Shown in pieces: positions 32,756 to 43,308 of a stretch of DNA of 64,000 nucleotides (the stretch's first letter is position 1; every line of letters starts with the position of its first letter). The DNA is from Saussurea involucrata (taxonomy: Eukaryota > Streptophyta > Magnoliopsida > Asterales > Asteraceae): NCBI GenBank assembly GCA_033807775.1, contig CM066327.1, positions 89,103,295 to 89,167,294 on the forward strand. The letters are read 5' to 3'. Below the pieces are notes generated by a model. That model did not search any database, was not told the origin of the DNA, and saw only the letters and a list, made by a program, of their open reading frames with translations. Both the position numbers and the translations under genes were made by a program.

Positions 32756-33855
32756 TGTTTGGGTAAAAAATCACACCCTCGACCGACTTGGGAAATCCCC
32801 TCAACATGACCCATGAACCACAATATCTACAAAAGACATACCCCCGGTCGACAAAGGTGGTACCCATTATTACTATATCCCCGACACACACTAATCGGGT
32901 ATTAAAAGACATATTAGATCAATAGCCGTCTTACGTCTAATGATCGCACGTCATGCGTCGCACGACACGTGTCGCACGTCGTAACCACGACCAAGGTAAG
33001 GAAAACCCTTAATCCTTTTTCCGCGACGAAGGTAAAATCATAGTACTTTATCTCTTAATCGAAAGTCTTTTACCTTATGACACTCGACCTCGACGTCGCC
33101 CGCTCCGCACGACCGTCGCATAAGATCATACGACCCCGGCTGACTGACATATAACATTACTGTTACATTTGTTTGATCTTTAATGCAGGAGTCAACACTC
33201 TTAATGAACAACGGCTATAACCGACGAAATCATTAACAGCCATTAACAGCATTAAAGAAGACGGCGACCGTTACAACAAGCCATTAAAGCCTTTAATGAG
33301 CTAATTAAAGCTCCCAGAGACTATAAATATGAAGCTAAATCTTCATTCCAGGGGACAACAGACAATTCCAGAACCACACGGTGAACTCAAGAACACACGA
33401 AGCAAAGAGTTTCTCTCTCGAAGAATCGCTCTCGACGCACGACATTCGCTCTCGGCGCACGACAGCCACTCACGACACATTGTTTTCACACACGACATAC
33501 ACCTGTTTTACATTACAAACACTTGTACTTTACATTTCGAAGCATTTCCTTCACTTGTATTGTAATCATCTGTACGATCGACGCAAGGACATCGCCCCTG
33601 ATTGGCGACCATAGTACATCGACGATATCCATTGTCGTCCGCAGGTTTTTTCCCTCATTCGGGGTTTTTCCTGCGTCATCAAAATCTCTTGTCTCGTCTA
33701 CATTTCCTTCGTATTTTTTCTTGCTTATTTCAATGGTTCAATCTTTAGTTGATAAGGTCCGAAATCGTACCTTAAATCGTATATTTATATGATTTTCGGC
33801 ATAAGACAGTTTAATGCAATTTTTGGCATCTTTGGTGCGATTTTTGGCATTAACA
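32756..33855 (+). repeat. 3' LTR of element K
   Basis: Same length as the 5' LTR. TATA box at 33322-33330. Followed by the target duplication AGGTC. Confidence 0.92.
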
Positions 33856-33860
33856 AGGTC

Positions 33861-36430
33861 CGCAAGTAGGATCCATACATATACTTAACTCACATTATAC
33901 CACAAGCCCAGAGCTTGATATAACGGCAAACCCGTTATCACAACTATGACCTTACATGGCCTCGTTGGCATAGAAGCCACCAACTTGCCTATGCACCTAT
34001 CACACTGTAAACAATTTCTTCACGGTCCTTTTTCGCACACCTAAAGGATACTGTCTTCTTCATACCAACCATAACCCAACAATTTGAAATAAGGTCATTT
34101 CGTGACTTTGACTTTACCAAAATCAATTGAACCACAGAGTCATGACCATGCAAGTTACCCAAACGGGTCCCCATCTCCCATCGACTCACTGTGAATTCAA
34201 AAGCAAGCTCATGTAATTCAAGAATGTAAGACGCATCTCCTTTCAGACCAAAATTTACCGATGCACACCTACCTCGGTTGTGCTAATAACTTCATTCCCA
34301 TACGGGTCACCAAGACCTCTTAGGAAAACACATAGCTACAGTAGCTATCTTCCACTTTCATAATGCCCACAAATGGTGTTCTATCCCCATGTCAGGTACA
34401 CACCTTTTTCCCGAACGACCTATTACCTCCCTCCCAGGATTCCCAATAGGACCTCTTCCTTCCAGCACATCATAACCAAAATTATACGTACATCCCTTTC
34501 CTGAAGAAAGCACAATACTTACTTCAAACAAGGTCAAGTTATAAGACCATTCCAGAAGAAAGCACAATACTTACTTCAAACAAGGTCTAATTATAAGACC
34601 ACCTCAAAACTCGGCCTCAAAGCCAAAACATTTCCTCTCAAAATGTAGCAATGTTACTTACTAATATTACATTATTAGAAGTACCTCGACGAATTCGAAA
34701 TTTTACCCCAAACATAATCCTTCTTAATACCAGAACCAAAGTTTAATCTACAATAATATGGACATTACTAAAACCAATGTCCGAGACTCCCGTTATTCAC
34801 CGTCCTCCTTTAACTGGGACACTAAGTTCATACCTCGACCATAATCGGCCCAACCGACAAAATTCATACTCGACACCTCTCCTTATTCTTAATTGCCATA
34901 TCCTCCATGACCTAGCAAGTTCATAGCCTTCATGCATGACAACACAATACTTTACATCATTTTGTGCATTTGAATGTTTGATAGATACGATAACATGAAA
35001 CAAACTCGAGTATGTATGACTCAACACCACCCAAGTTGAATCGTAAACACAACAATCTCAAGGATCGCTCACATGCAACCCCACGATAAATCACAGCATT
35101 GCCTCGTCGAATCTATGCCGACCCAAACCAAAAATGTATTCAATAAACATTTCCAATACGACTAGAAAGTTTTGAAACGAAATCACTTATACAAAGTGAG
35201 TCAATCGGCTCCCGCACTCATTCGTATGATAGTCACGTGTCAATACTCATTTTGGTTAAAAAAACTTTCCAGTCAAACATTTTCATGTGTTTCGCAATAC
35301 ATATGAAAAAAATGAAATAATTCACAAATCACATAGTTACAATTTTTATCGTGCAACGTAAATAAGTTTGTTTTTTTTATTAAACACGCGCTTGCACGCA
35401 TTAACTTGTTTTCAAAACTAGAAACTCATTATGCTCGTATATACTTCTAACATGAAGAGTTCATGTAACTCATTTAAAGACACCATGCATGAAACTAAAT
35501 TTGCAATGAAGGCTATTCACTCTAATAAGGTCCACCATTGTACTCCCAATAACTTATCATCGACACCCACTATCGAGCAACAGTCGCTTTCTTACCCTTA
35601 TAGCAACTCGTGGTACAGGTGCTTCACAACCCACTTGTCTTACCACCCCACACAGTTTTCGCATATACCAATGACCCCCCCAAGTCATGCGGTCTAAATC
35701 TTTGACTGATACAGGTCGATAAACGACCAGCTACTTCACATCCTTTTCACATGCATACTACAATCCAACACTCATATCTTTCCTTTATTATCCCTGCCAC
35801 TAAATCGCTTGACTAAAAGTCAGAGGCTCATCTCCTTCACTCGTCCTTGAGCTAAAACTTTCAAAACTCCAACACAGTCCTTATTCCCTATCCCAAATGA
35901 TCGACCCATCAATTCCAAGAATGGGGACTCACTAGAAACTAGGAGTTTACCCTTAGCCAGCCATTCATCCCTTCTGAACCCAAGAAGTTCTACCATTACT
36001 TGATGCACTACTGCCCCGAATAATACTCCGTCCAGGAAGTGTCATCATTCACATCACGAATAACCTCACACATCACATCAAAACCATTGCCATCATCGCA
36101 AGGTTAGATTTTGCTCCATACTTCCACCCCTCCATCGACTGTCTCGACAATAGCAATCTTCTAGACATACGAGAACTGAATAACTACAAATAACTTACAC
36201 TCGAACGACAACTCCGCTATATAAGGCAAATTAAGGACATGCATGTACCTATAAAGTCGCAATTACACTGGCCAGGTGTAACTTCAAATTTACCTTAGAT
36301 GACAGTTCTCACTACTTTATCCTTAGTGCACCTAGAGTGATCTTAACGGCAATCCCTATATCTTGGTTGTATCCCCAACTATACAGTTTAAGTTTAGGCC
36401 CATCCGGTCACCTAAATCCTATAAACTATG
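33861..36430 (-). pseudogene. Degenerate internal region of element G (5' part)
   Basis: By position this is the gag-to-pol part of G, between K and the primer site. Minus-strand fragments of 60-78 codons occur at 33989-34189, 34358-34567, 34797-35030 and 35820-36008, but I recognise no zinc knuckle, protease or RT motif. A short direct repeat of about 50 bp (AAGAAAGCACAATACTTACTTCAAACAAGG) lies at about 34500-34600. Nothing else is distinct. Confidence 0.4.
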
Positions 36431-36442
36431 GATCTGATACCA
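36431..36442 (-). promoter_or_regulatory. Primer-binding site of element G
   Basis: Minus-strand TGGTATCAGATC, two bases from the right LTR. Initiator-Met type, differing from the copia sites in the last two bases. It shows that the right LTR is the 5' LTR. Confidence 0.85.
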
Positions 36443-36444
36443 TT

Positions 36445-38175
36445 TGTAACAACCCAAAATCCATAACATACATTTCTATTAAAATGTCCTAAAACAAGGG
36501 TCCCAGTACATACATGACATTCCAAATGACAGAGTTTACAACACTTGCAGTGGAAACAAACTTCCACAACCGAGAACTAGCTATGCTAAAGCAATACTAA
36601 ATTAAGACTAGAGTGCTCTACACAGATCGCCTCCATCTCTATTCTTCATGCCTTCTCTTTTCCATAGACGAAGCACCACTAAAGCGCTTCCCTGAAAATG
36701 GGATTAGTTTTGAAAAGCGAGGGTTAGACCATGAGGTCTACTGAATTCCCTCCAAAAAGCAGTTTATATGAAAACATGCATAAAATCATTTCTTTATCCG
36801 CCATAAGGCCCAACAACCATAATCCAACATCATACATGGGTAATTGCACAATGTTCATAGACCACATTCATAACCAGTCCAACCACGATCAGGGCCTAAG
36901 CAGTCTCTCCTCTCGTCTTCGGGGCCCAAGTAGACTCCCCATTCCCTCATGGGTTGGAAACAAATTCCATGCACTTGCGGTCAAAAATTTAACACCTAAG
37001 GGATCGTCGGATCCCAAGGTACACTAATCCCACTGGGCAACCCAACTCCACATAAGTATACCATGCAAGGTTAGAAACATGTAGCAATGCATTTATCTTT
37101 AGAAAACAGTTCACAACATGCATATATATTGTTTTCAAAGCATATCTTTCAGGTGAGGAATTTATAAAAATTTATAAATGAACATTCTTGCATCTCATAC
37201 CATAATTAGTTAAAAAAAATTATTTCGTTTCACATAAAAAGGTGTAAGGGAATCACCTGGTTGATGGGACTTAACACACTCCAAATTTGGCTATTGAACG
37301 AACCGAGCTCCTATTAATCTGACCAGAAAGAACACAACTCAGTCTCGCACATAGATTCTAAGATTTCTGAGTTCTCAACAATATTGTACTTGGTTCTAAA
37401 CTTACCCCGGTTCTACACTCTCCGGATCCGGTATAGGTTCCCGGTTTCCCTAAACGAGCGCGCCACCCGGGTTTGGAAATCTCGGGCTCGGCCATCGCCC
37501 CTACAGGGTTTGGAATTTCCTGGTTCTCTTTCAGGTTTGACATTCTCGGTCCTTGATCCCGGGTTTGCCATTCCCGGTCCCTAAATCTCGGGTTTGGCGC
37601 CCACCTGATATATGGGATTGACATTCCCTGTCCTTGGTCCCGGGTTTGCCATTCTCGGTTCCTCGAACTGAGACAGACCCACCTCGACTTTTTACGAGGT
37701 TACTTACCAGCATTGCCCTGATTTGAAAAAGGATTCCAAAGGATTGGTTTCCCAACTTCTTACATTTAACGATCAACAATTAATGAAGCCAACCATCCAT
37801 AAAGTAAAAATTTCTTATCAAAAGCCCTTAAAAGATGAACACATTGGCCAAAACAAGAGTTTCTTCCATTTTAATCTATTCCAACCAAAACAGGTTCATT
37901 ATAGATTAGAGATTTGAGGTTTACCTAGTAGAATATGAATTTCTCAAGAATTTTCCCTTCCTCTAGCTTTAATCTCTTGCACCATTTTCCTTATGTTTCT
38001 CCTTTGTTCTCCTCTTCACATTTTCAACCGCAATCCCCTAGAAAATGAAATATTAGGGATCTCATCCCTTTATATACTCCCAACATTTTACATCCTAGTC
38101 CCCCAAGTTACAACATTTTGCACTTTGACCACGTATTTGTCCATGTTTTGACAATTGGGGTTAATGGTTATTACA
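36445..38175 (-). repeat. Right (5') LTR of element G, intact
   Basis: The 1,731-bp LTR (TGTAACAACCCAAAATCC...GGTTATTACA on the plus strand) is followed by TSD TTCAA. It holds GTTCA at 37109-37113 exactly where element A entered the sister LTR, so it serves as the empty site. Imperfect CCCGG/GGGTTTG repeats occur at 37368-37670. Confidence 0.92.
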
Positions 38176-38990
38176 TTCAAGAAGAATTGCTCAAGGAGAT
38201 TGGTAAGAGATTTCAACCGAAGAAGCAAACTGCCAGCGATACAACTCTGAATTGGTGCAAGAGGAATGTAGATTTCAGGTACCATCCAAGTCGTATCGTG
38301 AACGTCAACCTGAAGGGAAGAACGGTAAAGGGTGTTCCGTTGGTAGAGATCACCGTGATCAGGGAAAATGGGGAAATGAAGGTATGTTACGTATCAAAAA
38401 TCGAGGCCTATGATTTGGATGAATGGATGAAAATCTGGGCTGCAATTCAGCGATCAAGATCAAGTTTCAAGCCTTATGTTGAAAAGTTTTTAAACAAACT
38501 ATTCGATAGAGTCTCTTCAGTGATCGATTTGCCTCATCCTCCAGCGCTCCTCCAAAATCAAATACGTAAGCCTGCAAAGAAGAAACATGCCTCCTCTTCC
38601 TCAGGGCATGCTATCCGAAATGAAACCTGGATTGAATTCTCAAGGGAAGTAATGCTCGGACCTCCTCTTGACTTATCAGCCCTGAACCTATCACTACCAC
38701 TAGATGAACCTTTCATCCCTGGTCGAGTGGTCAGTGATCCCCTCGGAATTTTCTTCTATGATTGGAATGGTAGAAAATGCTTTCAAAGATTTTCTGAAAT
38801 ACCTATCACTCTAGTGATCCAACTCAGAGATCTTGTCTATTGGTGTGACTTAACAAGACCCAGAGTCTTCCTGAAGCAAGTGCTGAATGAAGCAAAACTA
38901 AGAAGACAACAGGGAGAAAAAGTTCTTGATTGGATGATCCTAACGACAAACGCCTTTGATGAGTTTCTCTTCAAAGATGAACCACTCTAA
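38176..38990 (+). pseudogene. aORF of element C, exon 3 after the element G insertion: C-terminal domain
   Basis: The frame is open from the insertion point to the stop at 38990. It contains RTVKGVPLVEITVIRENGE, DEWMKIWAAIQRSRS, a basic KPAKKKH stretch, NETWIEFSREVMLGPPLDLS and FIPGRVVSDPLGIFFYDWNG. Element D has the same blocks (YNDVPVIDIQIIRENGHK, EWLEMWIAIQHSRS, NETGIDFSREEVLGPDPDLS). The domain is not recognised. This stretch has no internal stop, so it decayed less than exon 2. It continues the exon from 4160. Confidence 0.8.
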
Positions 38991-39258
38991 CTGATAGATC
39001 ACTTCTGGTATTCTTCTATTTATTAGCTGTAAACTTTTTGTATTTGTAATTTAATTTAGTACTTGTATTCTTTCAACTTCCCTTGTAATATTTTTTAATG
39101 AAGTAATGAATTCAATGAAGTACTTTACACCATCAGTACTAGAAAAGATCCCTGAAAACAGTAAATGGGACACGCATCTATGAGTCCTTTTTATCCATAT
39201 GTTTTTACACTTAGCAATTTTCCTATGTTGCTTTGTCATTCATCAAATAGGGGGAGAT
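38991..39258 (+). promoter_or_regulatory. 3' untranslated part and polypurine tract of element C
   Basis: An A/T-rich stretch after the aORF stop ends in CAAATAGGGGGAGAT (39244-39258) directly before the LTR. Unlike in A and B, the extra gene here stops about 270 bp before the tract. Confidence 0.85.
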
Positions 39259-39578
39259 TGTTGATCCAAACCCTTCAGTGATTTGATGATGACCCTTAGA
39301 ATCACTTAGTGAAAATTATAAGTAAACATTATGTATAAGTGTTTCACCATCAGCGAGAGAAACTGAGTCTGTTCAGAATCGCTGATGAGGAACCATTGCT
39401 CGTTATTATTTCTCAGTGATGAATGTACATCAGTGATAACTGAGCCTATTCAGTTTCGCTGATGATCACTGATTGACTATCTGTAAATGTTTGCATGTAA
39501 TTCGTGAAGACAAGTTTCGCGACAAAAGAGTTCAACGTTGAATCGAAGACAAAGATGAAGAACTAGTGACAAGTCTAC

Positions 39579-40469
39579 TGTAAATTGTATATTGATATGT
39601 ATCAAACAATTTACAGTTTGTTGCGGAACAAGATGAAGGAGTAAACCTAATCTAAACAAGCTATGAGAATCACTAAGAGTTCTTGCACTAGAAATAGAGA
39701 TTAAGAAAATCTAGAATACTAAGGAGAGTATTCTAACACACAGTAAGTTCAGCGAGAAGAAAGGTTTTAGCACTTCACAAATGAAGTAGGGTTTCCTTTA
39801 TATACTCCATGCATTTAATGCATGTCAGTATGCCTTTACACGTGGCAGCCTCTGGTTGGTTGCATGTTTTGACTTCAGTAGACAATCTAGTAGCCGCATG
39901 ATAAACAGTGTAAGATCAGAGTTGGTTGTATGATTCTGGACACAAGGGATATTCGTTCTGACAAAATCGTACAGAGGCGTGCAAGGGGATAAGACAAAAG
40001 TAACTTGTAGAGGAGGCTTCATGATCAGCGTTCGCTGAATGATTCTTTATCAGCGAATGATAAAGTTTAACGTTCGCTGAAGTCTTCTACTTGAAACATC
40101 ACATTGAGTGGACAAATCTTGGCTTCGCTGATATCCGCATCAGTTCATTAGTAGACTTAGTCGCTGGTTCTTTGGCTTGATCTTCGACTTCAACGTAGAA
40201 CATGGTTGACGTGAATCTTGTCTTCAGGGATCATAAATAAAAAACATAAGGTATCAGCGATCATCAGTGAGACTGAACAGGCTCAGGGCTCACTGATGAA
40301 CAGTGTTCGTTGAATGTATAACTTAAAGAACACGAGTTTCCTATCAGCGATACTAAACAGACTTAGTATTTATCAGCGATAGTGAAACTCTAATACATAT
40401 TGTCTACTTACAATTTTCACTAAGTGTTTCTCAGGGTCATTATCAAATCACTGAGGGTTTGGATCAACA
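39579..40469 (-). repeat. 3' LTR of element D, 80 bp short at its outer end
   Basis: It starts at TGTAAATTGTATATTG and lacks the first 80 bp present in the 5' LTR (49205-49286) while still directly touching the TSD. On the minus strand it ends ...CAATTTACA, where the partner has CAATTTAGA inside the LTR. Confidence 0.9.
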
Positions 40470-40486
40470 ATCTCCCCCTATTTGAT
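40470..40486 (-). promoter_or_regulatory. Polypurine tract of element D
   Basis: Minus-strand ATCAAATAGGGGGAGAT next to the 3' LTR, the same as in element C. Confidence 0.9.
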
Positions 40487-40961
40487 TATGACATAGCAAT
40501 AAAAGAAAATTGCTAAGTAAGAAAATATAAGGTTAAAAAGGACTCATAAAATATTTGTCACATTTACTGTTTTCATGGATCTTTTTAAATATCGATGGAG
40601 TAAAGTACATTCACTGAAATTTTTCATTAAACTTCATATCAGTTATAGAGGGAAGTGGAAAAATTACAAGTACAGTGAATAAATAATTACAAGTACAAAA
40701 GTTACAGTTGATAAAATGAAGAAGAATTTACAAACGGAATTCTATCAACTATTCAGGTTTATCCTTGACAAGAACTTCATCAAGGGTATTTGTGGTAGGG
40801 ATCATCCAATCAGGGACTTTTTCTCCAAGTTCCCTTCTTCATTGTGCTTCTTTGTAGATCAGGGGCTTCATGAAGTGTCCTTATAGATCATCTCTGAATC
40901 CGCACCAATAGATGAGATCCCTGAGTTATTCGATAGGGGCAATGCATAGCTCAGAGATGCG

Positions 40962-41974
40962 TTAAAAGCATTTTAGTCCAGTGCAGTCATTGAAGAAAAT
41001 ACCATAGGGATCACTTAGTACTTTTCCAGGGATAAAGCGTTCTCCAGGGGGCAGGGAGACATCGAGTACTGAGAGATCAGGGTCAGGACCAAGGACTTCT
41101 TCTCGAGAAAAGTCGATGCCGGTTTCATTTCTGATAGGAGGACCTGAAGCTGAAGGAATCTTCTTTTTCTTTGCAGTAAGCCTTCTATTTTGAATTAGAG
41201 GAGGAGGGATATCAATGGCTGATGTTACCAAGTCGATCTTCTTGCCAAGAGCTTTCTCGACAAAGTGTTTGTACTTAGAACGTGAGTGCTGAATGGCTAT
41301 CCACATCTCCAACCATTCTGAGAAACCAAGTTGATCAAGCCACGAGGTATAGATGATTGCCTTGTGACCATTCTCCCTGATGATTTGAATATCAATGACA
41401 GGAACGTCATTGTATGTCTTTCCCCGGATGTGTATCGTTTTGATCCTGGAGCCATGATGTTTTAAGTGAAGTTTTTCTTTGCTCCATGTCACTGTGTATC
41501 AGAGACCTTGGTTTTCTTCTCGATGATCTTTTTGGCGTCCTTCCACAATTGTCGTTGAACAGAGATAGGAGTTTTTTTCAGTTTAGGATCCTTCATCGAA
41601 CGTTGGACGAGCTCGATAGCATATTCTTTATCTTTTTCTTCAGCTCTCTTTTGATCGGCGAGAAGTTGTTCAGCTTTGAAGGCCTCAGCGATTTTCTTGT
41701 TTGAGAATGATCTCAGGTTAGAAGGGACAATGCGCTGAGCTTGAAGCTTCTGAATCATAGCTGCTCTCTTTTTCATTTCTTCTTCACTTGGTTTTTGAGG
41801 AGCCAAGGAAGCTCTTCTATCGTGTGTGAGTAGCTCTTCTTCTTCTTCTTCTTCTTCAAAAAGGTCATCGGTCTCAGCGAAGTCTAAGACCGGAATAATT
41901 TCATCAGCACTCGGGGCTGGGATTATTGGAGTTGTAGTAGGAGTTTCAGCTTAACCCTCAAGCAGGGGAGAGGA
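40962..41974 (-). pseudogene. aORF of element D, exon 3: C-terminal domain
   Basis: After intron 2 the frame reads Ser-Ser-Pro-Leu-Leu with one TAA, then a Glu run (EEEEEEELL near 41840), MAPQKPSEEEMKKRAAMIQKL, and the C-terminal blocks YNDVPVIDIQIIREN, EWLEMWIAIQHSRS and FIPGKVLSDPYGIFFND. A TGA near 41490 and a TAA at 40962-40964 truncate it; fragments of the remaining C-terminus (LRDLIYWC) can be read to about 40880. It is homologous to 3733-4160 plus 38176-38990 of C. Function is unknown. Confidence 0.75.
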
Positions 41975-42129
41975 CTAGCTGAAACAAAACGATCACATAG
42001 GTAAGATCATTTGGGAGAAGAGATAGAGAAAGAATGAGGTTAAGTGTATAGAGGTTTTATGGAGAGTAAAACTGAAGTTGAGAAAGGATAGAGGAGGGAT
42101 GCAGTGTAAGGGAAAAGAATATATGTTAC
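41975..42129 (-). other. Spliceosomal intron 2 of the element D aORF (155 bp)
   Basis: Donor TGTCAG|GTAACA, acceptor TTTTGTTTCAGCTAG|TCC. Phase 0, as in element C (3595-3732). Coding similarity between C and D stops at the donor and resumes at TCC. Confidence 0.8.
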
Positions 42130-43234
42130 CTGACAAACTGGCATGCAGTAGAGAATAGCCAAGTTTCCTTCATTTGCAAGGCCTTTGTTTTTGCCTTTGT
42201 CAGCTTCAGTAGCTGCAGGTTTGGTTTTGGTCCCCTCCCCTGATTCTTTGATGATTACCTCTTTTAGAGCTAGGGTTTTCTTGGTCTTGGGCTGGAAGGA
42301 GAAGTCGAGATCATCATCATTATCATCCCCTTTGGGTGATGATGAAGGTTCGTCATTATTAAGATCAACATCTTCATCGTCTTCTTCTTCTTCAGCTTCT
42401 TCTTCAGACTCAACATGCCATGGAGAATCAGCATGTTCTTCGACATTCTCCCCCTTAGAATTTGCATGTTGGGAGAATTCGGTTTCCTCAGGGTTTTCAT
42501 CTCCCTGAGGTTTTTCAGCATTTTCAGAAAATAATACCCTCCCCCTCAGAAACATGGGAAAAATCTTTTTCTAGAGTCTTCTCCCCCTTCTTCAACATGT
42601 TGTAGAGGGGAGGCATCAACGGTAACATCAGCATCAGCAGCATGTTGTTCAGGCTCCCTGTCTTAGAGGCCAGGGATACCCGAACGATTAACAACCACTG
42701 TGAGTCTATCTTCTAGGCCAGACAACACAGGGTTGACCTTCTCAATGAAATCCACCGTCTTCTCCATCTTCTCTCTATCAACCTGAGAGAAGTGGGATAA
42801 GGGGACGGTGGGAGCGTTCAGCGTCTCGAAAACTAGTTGTAACAGTGAGTTTGAGGAATCGAGCTTTAGAGCGAGGTCTTTCACGTCATTTTTCAGCGAA
42901 GAGACTTCTCCTTTAAGATTGCCCACCACAGTCTTCAGCGTTGTGACTTCGCTGGACAGTGTGGTGAAGTTGTTGGAGAGTTCGCTGTTGGTGGCGTTCA
43001 AGGTGTTGATGGAGGTGGAGTTGTCGGTGAGATCTGTAGCAACATTTGAGAGGCCACCTTCCAGCTTTTGCAAGTCAGCGCTGGAGGCTTTCTCTTTCAC
43101 CTCAATGGTGAGTTTCTTTACAGCGTCCCCAACGTCTGTAACCGCTGAGGAGTTTGTGGAGAGAGGGGTGGTGAGAGATTCCACCTTAGTTGAAAAATCC
43201 ATGAGGGAGTTGTTGATGGTGCCTAAATTAGGTC
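42130..43234 (-). pseudogene. aORF of element D, exon 2: coiled coil and acidic region
   Basis: Starts PNLGTINNSLMDFSTKV. A long heptad-rich coiled coil follows (to about 42800; for example LKGEVSSLKNDVKDLALKL), then a stop at 42663-42665 and an acidic stretch (EEAEEEEDDEDVDLNND, about 42400-42340) and a basic segment. The frame ends NLAILYCMPVCQ before the intron donor. Three polypurine-like words lie at about 42447-42457, 42537-42549 and 42579-42590. Parallel to exon 2 of C. Confidence 0.8.
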
Positions 43235-43308
43235 CTGTAAAAGAGAAAAACTTATGAACAAGGGAATGCTCAGAAGTTAGGGTTCAGAGAGAGGAGTGTT
43301 GTGTATAC
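43235..43308 (-). other. Spliceosomal intron 1 of the element D aORF (74 bp)
   Basis: Donor CCCGG|GTATAC, acceptor TTTTTCTCTTTTACAG|GACC with a strong pyrimidine tract. Removal gives Gly-Pro-Asn-Leu-Gly in phase 1, exactly as in element C (2470-2552). Confidence 0.88.

Larger units (their letters stand above)
29189..33855 (+). mobile_element. Internally deleted Tat-like gypsy element K (4.7 kb)
   Basis: Two LTRs of 1,100 bp each (TGTTTGGGTAAAA...GGCATTAACA) are flanked by the 5-bp duplication AGGTC (29184-29188 and 33856-33860). The primer site TGGCACCATCCGTGGGAC follows the first LTR, and a GGGGGG-type polypurine tract precedes the second. The primer site and the C-terminal integrase remnant resemble the Tat group of plant gypsy elements. 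Only about 2.5 kb of internal DNA remains, with no gag, RT or RNase H, so K is a non-autonomous derivative. The LTRs differ at roughly 20-25 sites by eye (about 2%). Confidence 0.92.
4161..38175 (-). mobile_element. Ty3-gypsy element G, chromovirus-like, degenerate, hosting A, B and K
   Basis: Both LTRs are about 1.73 kb (TGTAACAACC...TTACA on the plus strand) and are flanked by the 5-bp duplication TTCAA (4156-4160, 38176-38180). An iMet-type primer site (TGGTATCAGATC on the minus strand, 36431-36442) adjoins the right LTR, so the element reads right to left. A polypurine tract (AAGGGGGAGGTG, minus) borders the left LTR. Only about 4.5 kb of its own internal DNA remains (20071-20451, 27638-29188, 33861-36444), all degenerate. 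The only recognisable peptide is a C-terminal MRAKYPHLFDQG, typical of the end of chromodomain gypsy polyproteins. The two LTRs differ at roughly 5% of sites by eye, the highest value among the paired LTRs here. Confidence 0.85.

Noticed and set aside
27638..36444. Search for a surviving host gene between the insertions in G
   Set aside because: All fragments lie between matching TSD-flanked insertions inside G and show no exon structure; they are best explained as decayed G interior.
42185..42508. 107-codon Ser-rich plus-strand frame
   Set aside because: Antisense of the Glu/Asp-rich part of the D extra gene.
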